This document shows positions 7,350 through 15,040 of a stretch of DNA of 15,805 nucleotides, one piece after another; the first letter of the stretch is position 1; the number at the start of each line of letters is the position of its first letter. The DNA is from an uncultured Clostridia bacterium. Its GTDB lineage: Bacteria; Bacillota; Clostridia; Christensenellales; UBA1242. The translations under genes were made by a program, and so were the position numbers. The DNA lies in contig CANDFN010000015.1 of assembly GCA_947384015.1 (NCBI GenBank), forward strand, positions 1 to 15,805, in the 5' to 3' direction. Below the pieces are notes generated by a model that was not told the DNA's origin, ran no database searches, and saw only the letters and a list, made by a program, of their open reading frames with translations.

Positions 7350-9368
7350 TTATTTTTTACATTTACTACATCCCCAGCACTTTTTGTGTTGGATTTTTTT
7401 TGCCATAAAAATTATAGCAGAAACTATTAGTGAAATAGCAACAACCGACGCCAGCGCCAACCAAAAGCCCTGAGTTAATGCCGTGTAAACAATGAACGAA
7501 ATTATATAAGCAATAACCAGTTGTGAAATTAAACTAAACCACATCCAGAACCTTCCTGCCTCTTTTTTTATTACTGCCAAAGTTGATATACATGGGCTAT
7601 ACAATAAAGCAAAAATTAAAAACGATATTGCGCTTGCATAGGTAAAATTAATCAAACTGGTTGAGGCGGTTAAAGTTAACGCCAATGCACTTGTGGATGC
7701 TACTCCATTTGATATTGTAAATATAGACAAAATTAATTCTTTAGCTAAAATGCCGACTATTAAAGCACATAATATTCCTGCATTATTTAGCCCTATTGGT
7801 GCAAAGACAAAGCATAATTTGCCAGCAAAAAAGAACAAGATACTTTCCGTTATATCGTCTGTATAACTAAAATTAAACTGAGTATGAGACAACAGCCAAA
7901 CGATTATGCCTACCATTAAAATTATTGTAAACACACGCTTTACAAAATCTACCGCATTTAATTTAATCATACTTCCAACATGTTTTATGTCTATATTTTT
8001 TAATGGCGGAAATTCTAATAACAAACCACGAGATTTGTTTTTTAAAATGGTCTTATTTAAAATTACGCCCAAAATTAAAGCAACTGCAATGCCCAACAAA
8101 TATAAACCTACTACAATAAAATACGATTTTGCACCAAACAATGCAGAAGCAACCAGCACAAAAATTGGTAAACGTGCCATACAACTTATGTATGGGTTTA
8201 GAATGGAGGTTTTTATTTTTAGGTTTTTTTCATCCATATTTCGGCTTGCCATAGCGGACATGGTATTACAACCTAGCCCCATAAGCATAATATAAACAGC
8301 TTTTCCATTTAAACCAAATATTGATAAAAAGTCGTCAAACACATAAGCCATACGTGATATTAGTCCGCTATCTTCTAAGATAGTTAAAAATGCAAACAAC
8401 AAGCATACTTGAGGCAAAAAAGATAGAACTGTAGTAAGCGAATTAAACACCCCACCATTAAAAAATTCTATCAGCCACACATTGCCAACATTTGCATACA
8501 AAAAGTTCATTATTGGATTTATAAGCACAAAGTTTGTAAGCCAAACTAGCACTTGACTTACAGCTGGCCCAATTAAGAAAAATATTAAATATATGCTTAT
8601 AAAAAAGAATGCTAAAAAACCAACAAACATAATTATTGGATTTAACAATAATTTATCTGCTTTACTTTTACCATATACAAAGTTTTTATTGTAACTTATG
8701 CATTTTGACAAAATCTTATCTATGTAATCATATCTCGCTTTAACAACTTCTGGCAAAATTGCTTTAATTTCGTCACTTTGTTGCTGTGTAAGCCCAACAT
8801 TTTCGCCGTTAAACGCAAGCAAAACCTGTTGTTTTGTTAGTTTGTATTTATTAACTAATTTATCTAGAAAAGTTTGTAAATATGGCGTTTTAACTATTGT
8901 TTTAGATACAGTTAAAATTTCCTTAGTTAACTTTTGTTTTTTTGCATCTATAATTTGTGCAGTGTTAAAATAATTGTTTAAACTTTTTAAATCTAAACTA
9001 TTGCCATGTTTAACAAAATAATCGTAGTTATTTATAAGTAGTTTATATGTTTGTCCCATTTCACTTAATTGTAGGCACAAATACAGATTCCTTCTTAAAC
9101 TATTAGCATCAGCAATAACAAGGTTTATACTATCACCTTTTAAAATCTGTTTACGAGAAACCTCCTCTTCAAAAGAAAAACAATTAAGGCTATAAATTCC
9201 AGGCAAATCCACAAAGTCGTAATCTTTATTTTCAAACTTAACAATTTTATGTTTATCTTCAACTGTTACTCCGTGAAAATTACCCGTGTGCTCACACGAG
9301 TAAGTTAATTTATTAAACAATGTTGTTTTACCCACATTGGGATTACCAATCAATAATACTTTATACAT
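7350..9368 (-). CDS. feoB: FeoB, ferrous iron transporter
   Basis: FeoB imports Fe(II) across the cytoplasmic membrane and carries an N-terminal G domain. The 672-residue protein shows GNPNVGKTT (8-16), GVTVE (33-37), DLPG (54-57) and an NxxD motif as NNYD (113-116). A helical linker region follows, then about eight or more membrane segments from about residue 243. Conserved transporter motifs are LEDSGLISRMAYVFDDF (331-347), GLGCNTMSAMASR (364-376), AKELI (542-546) and YSPCISTLAVI (590-600), the two Cys-containing gate motifs. The C-terminus ends in a Cys cluster, CWGCSKC (664-670). The NPNV and gate Cys residues support iron, not manganese, transport by homology. The start overlaps the end of feoA by eight bases with no good ribosome site, consistent with translational coupling. 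Confidence 0.96.
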   Translation of the reverse strand: MYKVLLIGNPNVGKTTLFNKLTYSCEHTGNFHGVTVEDKHKIVKFENKDYDFVDLPGIYSLNCFSFEEEVSRKQILKGDSINLVIADANSLRRNLYLCLQLSEMGQTYKLLINNYDYFVKHGNSLDLKSLNNYFNTAQIIDAKKQKLTKEILTVSKTIVKTPYLQTFLDKLVNKYKLTKQQVLLAFNGENVGLTQQQSDEIKAILPEVVKARYDYIDKILSKCISYNKNFVYGKSKADKLLLNPIIMFVGFLAFFFISIYLIFFLIGPAVSQVLVWLTNFVLINPIMNFLYANVGNVWLIEFFNGGVFNSLTTVLSFLPQVCLLFAFLTILEDSGLISRMAYVFDDFLSIFGLNGKAVYIMLMGLGCNTMSAMASRNMDEKNLKIKTSILNPYISCMARLPIFVLVASALFGAKSYFIVVGLYLLGIAVALILGVILNKTILKNKSRGLLLEFPPLKNIDIKHVGSMIKLNAVDFVKRVFTIILMVGIIVWLLSHTQFNFSYTDDITESILFFFAGKLCFVFAPIGLNNAGILCALIVGILAKELILSIFTISNGVASTSALALTLTASTSLINFTYASAISFLIFALLYSPCISTLAVIKKEAGRFWMWFSLISQLVIAYIISFIVYTALTQGFWLALASVVAISLIVSAIIFMAKKIQHKKCWGCSKCKK

Positions 9369-9588
9369 AATTAATCAATATATTTTTTGCTGTATCTGCT
9401 TTTAATGTAAAGCAAGAAGAATTAAAAATTACCAATAAAGTTTGTTTTAACATACTTTTGTTTGTAACCTTTAACTTTGAACCTACTAACATACCTAGTT
9501 CCATAAGGCGTAATTTTATTTTATCGTCTTTTATATTAATTTCTGTTATTATACAGTTTGTGTTTAATTTTACATCTGTTAATGGCAT
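9361..9588 (-). CDS. feoA: FeoA, ferrous iron transport accessory protein
   Basis: A 75-residue SH3-like FeoA protein, the small cytoplasmic partner of FeoB in ferrous iron uptake. The central LRLMELGMLVGSKLKV segment is the characteristic FeoA motif, and the gene directly precedes and overlaps feoB. Length is normal. No Shine-Dalgarno sequence is present: the bases before the ATG are an AT-rich -10-like tract, so the transcript may start at the ATG. No convincing iron-repressor box was seen in the short region between this start and the upstream terminator hairpin, though that hairpin could double as an operator. Confidence 0.9.
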   Translation of the reverse strand: MPLTDVKLNTNCIITEINIKDDKIKLRLMELGMLVGSKLKVTNKSMLKQTLLVIFNSSCFTLKADTAKNILINYV

Positions 9589-9590
9589 AA

Positions 9591-9599
9591 ATTATAATA
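9591..9599 (-). promoter_or_regulatory. Candidate -10 region of feoAB
   Basis: On the minus strand the tract TATTATAAT (9599-9591) contains two overlapping -10-like hexamers, TATTAT and TATAAT, only two to five bases from the feoA ATG. The better-placed hexamer would start the RNA at about 9587-9588. No good -35 is seen at the right distance, so this is tentative. Confidence 0.45.
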
Positions 9600-9625
9600 T
9601 GCTTGCCAAACCTTAAAAATGAAAA

Positions 9626-9650
9626 AAATTATCTCAAAATGAGATAATTT
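9626..9650 (-). terminator. Terminator after the lipid kinase gene
   Basis: An 11-bp hairpin (9640-9650 with 9626-9636, three-base loop) followed on the minus strand by a run of T (complement of the A-run at 9622-9628). It lies about 42 bases after the dagK stop and separates trhP-dagK from feoAB. The AT-rich symmetric sequence with ATTATCTCA half-sites could also bind a metal regulator of feoAB; the T-run favours a terminator. Confidence 0.8.
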
Positions 9651-9691
9651 AAAAACACCATATATTGTGTATTTACTATATTTAATACATA

Positions 9692-10579
9692 TTAGATGGT
9701 TATCATTGTAACTTGTTTTGGAACAAGCAACTGTTTCTTTAAAAAGTTACATTTTTCGCCATCCATTGCATAAACAGCGTTAGAATGATTTCTTATTTCC
9801 ACTTTGGTCACACTTTCCATTATTACGGCTTTAGATTTTTTTAAAGCCTTAACACCAAATAAAAACAATTTTGCTAAACGAAATGCGTTTATAAACGTTT
9901 TGCCACGAAGAACAATTAAACTAGCCTTTCCATCGCTTAAATCTTCATCTTTATTAAAATTAAAACCGCCAACAAATTTACTGCTAGAAAGTAATACAAA
10001 TGAAGCCTTGCCATCAAACACTTTGCCGTCGTAAGTTATTGTAACAGGCATGGATTTTGCAGTAAATAAATATTTTAAAGCAGTTAAGAAATATGCGAAC
10101 CTTCCAAACGCCTTTTTTAGTTTTTTACCGGTAGAGAAAGACACTGGCGTTACATAGCCTGCCGCTAAAGAATATGTAAGATATTCGTTACCATCATAAA
10201 TTAAATCGTATTTTGTAGTGTTTAAACGTAAAATACAGTCTATTGCCTTATCTAGCTCGGTTGGTATTGATAAGGTGTGAGCCACATCATTGCATGTTCC
10301 GTATGGCAAAATGCCAACTATTGGATTTGCCCCACTTTTTGCAACACCATTAACCACTTGATGAAGAGTTCCATCCCCACCACAAGAAACAATTATATCG
10401 TATTTGCTTGCGTTTTCAAAGGCAATATTTTCACTATCATTCTCTTTATAGCCCGCCACAGCATCAACAACCGCATAACGCAAAGAAAGGCGTTTTTTTA
10501 TTTGTGGTAAAAACTCTTCTATTTTACCCTTATAAGCGCCCGCATAATATATTATTAATACGCTATTAATTTGTTTCAA
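9692..10579 (-). CDS. Diacylglycerol-kinase-family lipid kinase (DgkB/YegS type)
   Basis: A 295-residue soluble lipid kinase of the DAGK catalytic-domain family. Markers are SCGGDGTLHQVVNG (65-78) with the ATP-binding GGDGT, PYGTCNDVA (92-100, the usual PxGTxND), SDGKASLIVL (215-224) and YAMDGEKC (270-277). In Firmicutes such enzymes recycle diacylglycerol to phosphatidic acid or phosphorylate other lipids; the precise substrate is not visible. The start is a TTG at 10579 with an AAAGGAAA ribosome site seven bases upstream. The usual N-terminal NPxSG motif is replaced by YYAGAYKG, so that motif is degenerate. It lies 36 bases after trhP on the same strand and is followed by a terminator, so the two form one operon without an evident shared pathway. 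Confidence 0.88.
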   Translation of the reverse strand: MKQINSVLIIYYAGAYKGKIEEFLPQIKKRLSLRYAVVDAVAGYKENDSENIAFENASKYDIIVSCGGDGTLHQVVNGVAKSGANPIVGILPYGTCNDVAHTLSIPTELDKAIDCILRLNTTKYDLIYDGNEYLTYSLAAGYVTPVSFSTGKKLKKAFGRFAYFLTALKYLFTAKSMPVTITYDGKVFDGKASFVLLSSSKFVGGFNFNKDEDLSDGKASLIVLRGKTFINAFRLAKLFLFGVKALKKSKAVIMESVTKVEIRNHSNAVYAMDGEKCNFLKKQLLVPKQVTMITI

Positions 10580-10615
10580 TTTAGTTTCCTTTTGTTTTTG
10601 CTAGGGCTTGTTTTA

Positions 10616-11809
10616 TTATTTGCGCCTACGCAAAATTTCATATTTGTTTAATTTGGCTTTTGTATAAATATACACTTGTTGTTTAGGAATTTTACACTCG
10701 GTTAAATCATTACCATCTAAATCTTCAATTCTATCTATTTTTATTATAGCATTATTTTTAGTTTTAGACAACAATTCTAAAGAAGATTTATCAAATCTGT
10801 TGCGCATTTCAACCAAAGTTTTGCCGTTTTTACTATCTTCCAACACAATAGCAATAAAATCATAAGTGGAAGTTGGCAAACTTGTGTCCAAGTTCTGTTT
10901 TGGATCTCCAAAATAAAAACCGCACGAATAATCCCTATGACTAGATTTGTAAATTTCATTCCTAATACTTACTGGAAGCTTGTATCTTTTATGGCTTGAC
11001 AAATAGTTTAATGCCATACGATAGGCATTTACAATATTTGCAACATAATATTCAGTTTTCATCCTACCTTCTATTTTAATAGAGGCAATGCCTGCTTCTT
11101 GCATTTTGTCTAAATAATCTATCATACACATATCTTTACTGTTCATAATATATGTGCCATGAGAATCTTCTTCTATAGGATATTCTTGCTCTTTATTAAT
11201 CTCTCTTATAACATAATTCCAACGGCAAGCCTGAACACAAGCACCACAATTAGCATCTCTGCCAGTAAAGAAATTAGAAAGTAAACATCTGCCAGAATAA
11301 CTGATACACATTGCTCCATGACAAAAAGCTTCTAATTCTATTTCTGCAGGAAGTTTTTCGCGCATAGTTTTTATTTCTTCCAATGTCATTTCACGCGCTA
11401 AAATCAAGCGCTTAACGCCCATTTTTATATATACTTTTGCAGCTGCGCTATTTGTAATATTTGCTTGTGTGCTAACATGAATTGCAAGCTTTGGTGCAAC
11501 ACTATGAACCATGCTTATTACACCTATGTCCGCACAAATAACCGCATCTACCTTAATTTTATTTAAGTATTTTATGTATTCTGGCAAATCTTCTAAATCT
11601 GATTCGTGCGGAATAATGTTAACAGTCACATACACTTTTACATCATGCTGATGTGCATAATCTACAGCCCATTTCAATCCTTCTAAATCAAAATTGCCTG
11701 CAAAGGTTCGCAAACCAAAACGTGTAGATGCCAAATATACAGCATCTGCCCCATACTCTATTGCCATTATTAATTTAGATTTATCTCCTACCGGTGCTAA
11801 TAATTCCAT
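10616..11809 (-). CDS. trhP: U32-family protein, probable tRNA wobble-uridine hydroxylation enzyme TrhP (YrrO-like)
   Basis: A 397-residue member of the peptidase U32 family. The signature EAFCHGAMCISYSGRC lies at 160-175. Cysteines C168, C175, C191 and C228 have nearly the spacing of the iron-sulfur ligands known in the relative UbiU. The N-terminus MELLAPVGD is typical of the family. U32 proteins of this length from Bacillus (YrrN/YrrO, TrhP) and E. coli (YegQ) make 5-hydroxyuridine at position 34 of tRNA, using prephenate. The likely role here is inferred from family and from TrmR nearby, which methylates the product; older annotations would call it a collagenase-like protease. No ribosome site precedes the ATG, and its promoter puts the RNA start about two bases upstream. 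Only one such gene is present here, where B. subtilis has two. Confidence 0.88.
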   Translation of the reverse strand: MELLAPVGDKSKLIMAIEYGADAVYLASTRFGLRTFAGNFDLEGLKWAVDYAHQHDVKVYVTVNIIPHESDLEDLPEYIKYLNKIKVDAVICADIGVISMVHSVAPKLAIHVSTQANITNSAAAKVYIKMGVKRLILAREMTLEEIKTMREKLPAEIELEAFCHGAMCISYSGRCLLSNFFTGRDANCGACVQACRWNYVIREINKEQEYPIEEDSHGTYIMNSKDMCMIDYLDKMQEAGIASIKIEGRMKTEYYVANIVNAYRMALNYLSSHKRYKLPVSIRNEIYKSSHRDYSCGFYFGDPKQNLDTSLPTSTYDFIAIVLEDSKNGKTLVEMRNRFDKSSLELLSKTKNNAIIKIDRIEDLDGNDLTECKIPKQQVYIYTKAKLNKYEILRRRK

Positions 11810-11817
11810 ATGTTTTT

Positions 11818-11846
11818 ATTATACATAAATTACAACATTTTTTCAA
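11818..11846 (-). promoter_or_regulatory. Promoter of trhP-dagK, predicted near-leaderless
   Basis: On the minus strand TTGAAA (11846-11841), a 17-base spacer and TATAAT (11823-11818). The start is expected near 11811, two bases before the trhP ATG at 11809. It is back-to-back with the plus-strand promoter at 11879-11907. Confidence 0.82.
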
Positions 11847-11878
11847 CTATTTTTTAAGAGTTTGAATTATTTTTGCCA

Positions 11879-11907
11879 TTGACAAAGCCCTAAATCTATG
11901 TTATATT
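11879..11907 (+). promoter_or_regulatory. Promoter of the interrupted orphan gene, predicted leaderless
   Basis: TTGACA (11879-11884), a 17-base spacer and TATATT (11902-11907). Six bases further is 11914, the A of the ATG, and there is no purine-rich ribosome site between the -10 and the ATG. This predicts a leaderless transcript. Confidence 0.82.
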
Positions 11908-11913
11908 TTAAAT

Positions 11914-12396
11914 ATGAAAACTTTTGAAGAAATTATTAACCAACTAACATGCCAAGGTTGGATAGTTAAGGAGCATGAAAAACACATTAGCCTTAAAGCA
12001 AAATATAGCACTAGCATTTTAATAAAACTAAGCAAACAACGTTTGGATGAAAGTTTAAGTGAAGATGAACTTTATTCATTATCTATACTAAGCGCTATTG
12101 AACAAAACTGTATACAATATGGTTGATATGCAGAAAATTTAGAAAAACATAAACAAAACACAACCTTATCTAGTATTGATTTATTAATTCATGGAACAAT
12201 ACTTGCCATGGATGATGAAATAGAAAATGTAAAAACATATTTAACAAAAGTTTACTACAAACGCAACTGGCAAACCTTAAAACCCATGTTAGAACTAATT
12301 GTAAACACATCAAGAAAAACCAGTAAGGTTTATAATGAAGCTTATAAAACCTTATGTGAAACATGTGACAGCTACAACGCAAGTAAGAGCGTTTAA
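11914..12396 (+). pseudogene. Unknown small gene interrupted by an in-frame TGA at codon 71
   Basis: I do not recognise the product. From the ATG at 11914 the frame runs 70 codons to a TGA (12124-12126), then stays open in the same frame for a further 89 codons to TAA at 12394-12396; together 160 positions. The two halves look like one protein: a soluble, Lys/Glu-rich, mainly helical polypeptide without membrane segments. The second half has no good ribosome site in front of its first ATG (12208), so separate translation is unlikely. A TGG to TGA change would restore a Trp between Gly70 and Tyr72. No hairpin resembling a selenocysteine insertion element is evident just after the TGA. The gene has a near-consensus promoter and a strong shared terminator, so expression signals are intact. 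It lies on the opposite strand between trmR and trhP, two genes of one pathway. Confidence 0.7.
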
Positions 12397-12404
12397 ATAA
12401 AAAC

Positions 12405-12437
12405 AAAAAAAGCGGACTATTACTGTTCGCTTTTTTT
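12405..12437. terminator. Bidirectional terminator between the orphan gene and trmR
   Basis: A hairpin of 13 pairs including one G-T pair (12405-12417 with 12425-12437, seven-base loop) with A and T runs at the two sides. It serves both convergent genes; the trmR stop codon (12420-12422) lies in its loop. Confidence 0.87.
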
Positions 12438-13010
12438 AATGCTATAACCTAAACCATCGCCTATATCATAAATTTCACTATCCAACTGAGGATGAGTTGT
12501 AATTGCTTGAATGTAGTTTTTTAGCCCTTTTATCATAGCACGGCAACCTTTTGTGGTTGGTATTTTGCCAGTAACCATGCCATGAAAGTAAATATTATCT
12601 GCTATAACTATTCCGCCTAGTTCTAGTATGTTTATTAAGTAAGGCAAATAATTTATATACTGACCTTTTGGTCCATCTAAATAAATTAAGTTATATTTCT
12701 TTGTGCATGTTTTTAAAAAATTACCCGCATCCATATTATAAGCAGTAATTTTATTTTCTAAGTTGTGTTTTTTGATATTTTGCATTGCAATATCATAGCG
12801 CTCTGCTTCTAACTCTACAGTGTCTATGTGTTCTGCAGTTGTATTTTCTGCCATAGTTATTGTTCCAAATCCTATAGCTGTGCCAATTTCTAAAATTTGT
12901 TTACACTTATTTTGGTTTATTGTTTGACAAAGAAAAGACAATGTGTCTTCTAAGGAAATTGGCACATTGTTATTTTCTCCATAGGTTTGTATTTCTTTAT
13001 CTATTATCAT
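12420..13010 (-). CDS. trmR: TrmR, tRNA 5-hydroxyuridine methyltransferase (YrrM-like O-methyltransferase)
   Basis: A 196-residue class I SAM-dependent O-methyltransferase of family 3. The SAM motif is ILEIGTAIGFGTITMA (39-54), the acidic strand end is DTVELE (63-68), and the metal-site residues are D112 in YLDGPKGQY and D138-N139 in VIADNIYFHG. In B. subtilis YrrM (TrmR) converts ho5U34 to mo5U34 in tRNA and is encoded next to the TrhP genes that make ho5U. Here trhP lies 600 bases downstream on the same strand, which supports the TrmR call over other small-molecule methyltransferases of this fold. The ATG lacks a clear ribosome site. It follows rnj by 68 bases and is probably co-transcribed with it; a TATAAG tract at 13027-13022 is a weak possible -10. 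Confidence 0.85.
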   Translation of the reverse strand: MIIDKEIQTYGENNNVPISLEDTLSFLCQTINQNKCKQILEIGTAIGFGTITMAENTTAEHIDTVELEAERYDIAMQNIKKHNLENKITAYNMDAGNFLKTCTKKYNLIYLDGPKGQYINYLPYLINILELGGIVIADNIYFHGMVTGKIPTTKGCRAMIKGLKNYIQAITTHPQLDSEIYDIGDGLGYSIKKSEQ

Positions 13011-13078
13011 TTTATATTTGGCTTATAGTTTATTTTGTTTGCTATTTTTAATTATATAAAGTCTTTCTACAACATTTC

Positions 13079-15040
13079 CTAGTTACCACTTTCTATAATT
13101 ATTGGCACAATCATTGGACGACGTTTTAACTTTTTGTTTAAATAACTTGTTAATGCTTTGCGCAAGGTTATTTTTACAGTCATATAATCACGAGAACGAA
13201 GATTGTCTGGATTAATACTATTTACTATTGTGTTGCGAGCTTCTTCCAACCATGTTTGAGCTTCTCCTGTATAAGTAAATCCACGAGAAACAATTTCTGG
13301 CCTTGCATTAAGCTCGCCTTTATTTGGGTTAACGTTTAGTATTACTATACACATACCATCTTCGCTTAGTTGTTTACGTTCACGTAATACATTACTTTCC
13401 ATTTCTCCAATACCTGCACCATCTATTAGTCTACTACCAACTGGAACTGTGCCTGTTGCCTTTAAAAAGTTTTTGTTAACTTCAACACACATACCAAGCA
13501 TTGGTAACAACACGTTATGTCTGTCCATACCAACAGCAACTGCAGTTTCACGCTGTGCAAGCAAATGCTTTTGTTCGCCATGCACCGGTATGAAATATTT
13601 TGGTTGAACAATGTTTAACATAAGTTTCATTTCTTCTTTACATGCATGTCCAGAAGCGTGAACTTGTTCTAGCTGACTGTAAATAACTTTTGCGCCCAAA
13701 ACAATAAGCTTGTTTATAACATCGCTAACAGATTTTTCGTTGCCTGGAATTGGTGAAGATGAGAAAATTATTGTATCGTTTTCACCAATTTCAACACCTT
13801 TAAATTCACCTGTAGACATACGTTGAAGCGCGCTATGAGGCTCGCCTTGACTACCCGTTGATAAAATTAAAATTTCGCCATCCTTATAGTTTTTCATTTT
13901 ATCAACTTCTATTATATTTTCTTTATTAAAATGCATTTCGCCTATTTGACTTGCTACGTCTGTAACATTAACCATACTGCGCCCAGTTAGCACAACATGA
14001 CGTTTATATTTTTCTGCTAAACTTATTACTTCTTGCACTCTGTCTACATTAGAAGCAAAACCTGCCACAACAATTCGCCTATCTTTGTTTTCCATAAACA
14101 ATCTGTCTAAAGTTTCGCCAACAACACGCTCGCTTAAAGAAAACCCTTCGCGTTCTGCATTTGTGCTATCACTCATATATAGCAATACGCCTTGTTTACC
14201 AAGTTCCGCAAAAGAATGGAAATCAAACTTTTCATCATGGATTGGAGTTAGGTCTATTTTATAGTCTCCTGTATGAACAACCATACCTACCGGTGTTTTT
14301 ATTGCTAACGCAAATGCTCCAGGTATTGCATGATTTACATGAATAAACTCTATTTCAAAACAACCTAAAGTTATTTTTTGTTTTGGTTTTACTGCAATGG
14401 TTTTATATTCAACACGTTTGTGCTCTTCCATTTTTTTCTTTATTAGTCCACATGTCATTTTACTTGCATACAATGGAGCTTTAATTTCATTAACAACATA
14501 TGGCACACTGCCTATATGGTCTTCGTGCCCGTGAGTGATTAAAAAGCCACGAACCTTTTCTTTATTCTCCACCAAATATGTGATGTCTGGAACAACAAGG
14601 TCTATACCCAACATGTCGGCAGACGGAAACATTACACCACAGTCTATTACTATGATATCGTTGCCATATTCTAACACTGTCATGTTTTTACCAATTTCAC
14701 CAATACCGCCTAAAAACATAACTTTAAGGTTTTTGGCTGGTTTTTTGTGTTGCTTAGAAACAAGTTCTTCTGTTTGGTTTGTTTGCTCTAAATTTTGTTC
14801 ATCAGTCAATACATCTTCTACTTCCTCTATTTGTGAAAGTTGATTATTTAATTGTTGTTTTAAACTACTACGGTTATTCTGTTTTTGAGAACGCGCCTTT
14901 TGATTGTTTTGCTTTTGATGAGCATTACCTGATTTTTGCACATTTGAATGTGCGTTGTTAAGCTTTGTGGTTGGACGTAAATCTGCATTATCTTTAATGC
15001 TTGCGTCAAACTCTTCGCTTGAAATTAAATTATCGTTCAT
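13079..15040 (-). CDS. rnj: Ribonuclease J, with long N-terminal extension
   Basis: RNase J is the metallo-beta-lactamase/beta-CASP nuclease that carries out 5'-3' exo- and endonucleolytic mRNA decay and rRNA maturation in Firmicutes. The core starts near residue 104 (NLKVMFLGGIGEIGKNM). It has the zinc motif HGHEDH (170-175), HVNHAIPGAFA (234-244), HTGDYKID (256-263 with D259), the beta-CASP motifs (SDSTNAEREGF, 290-300), HASGHA, PVHGE and the C-terminal domain. It has 653 residues where about 555 is usual, and all the excess is N-terminal: a low-complexity Asn/Gln/Lys-rich basic stretch (about 27-70) and then an acidic stretch (71-93). The start is supported by AAAGGAGA at correct spacing. 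It ends in TAG, the only TAG stop in the window. The transcript leader is about 128 bases long. Confidence 0.96.
   Translation of the reverse strand: MNDNLISSEEFDASIKDNADLRPTTKLNNAHSNVQKSGNAHQKQNNQKARSQKQNNRSSLKQQLNNQLSQIEEVEDVLTDEQNLEQTNQTEELVSKQHKKPAKNLKVMFLGGIGEIGKNMTVLEYGNDIIVIDCGVMFPSADMLGIDLVVPDITYLVENKEKVRGFLITHGHEDHIGSVPYVVNEIKAPLYASKMTCGLIKKKMEEHKRVEYKTIAVKPKQKITLGCFEIEFIHVNHAIPGAFALAIKTPVGMVVHTGDYKIDLTPIHDEKFDFHSFAELGKQGVLLYMSDSTNAEREGFSLSERVVGETLDRLFMENKDRRIVVAGFASNVDRVQEVISLAEKYKRHVVLTGRSMVNVTDVASQIGEMHFNKENIIEVDKMKNYKDGEILILSTGSQGEPHSALQRMSTGEFKGVEIGENDTIIFSSSPIPGNEKSVSDVINKLIVLGAKVIYSQLEQVHASGHACKEEMKLMLNIVQPKYFIPVHGEQKHLLAQRETAVAVGMDRHNVLLPMLGMCVEVNKNFLKATGTVPVGSRLIDGAGIGEMESNVLRERKQLSEDGMCIVILNVNPNKGELNARPEIVSRGFTYTGEAQTWLEEARNTIVNSINPDNLRSRDYMTVKITLRKALTSYLNKKLKRRPMIVPIIIESGN

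Noticed and set aside
7906..8295. Plus-strand frame of 129 codons inside feoB
   Set aside because: Lies entirely opposite conserved FeoB membrane segments; no ribosome site or promoter.
9626..9650. Inverted repeat upstream of feoA as a Fur/DtxR iron box
   Set aside because: It is a hairpin followed by a T-run at the end of the lipid kinase gene, so a terminator is the better call; a dual role stays possible but is not shown.
12124..12175. TGA at 12124 as a selenocysteine codon
   Set aside because: No stable hairpin of SECIS type is visible directly after the TGA, the protein is not of a known selenoprotein family, and a Trp codon changed by one base is simpler.
12170..12406. Minus-strand frame of 78 codons opposite the orphan gene
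   Set aside because: Cys/Phe/His/Leu-rich translation typical of an antisense shadow, no ribosome site, and the plus-strand frame has promoter and terminator.
14535..14843. Plus-strand frame of 102 codons inside rnj
   Set aside because: Opposite the conserved RNase J N-terminal core; composition is that of a reverse-strand shadow.
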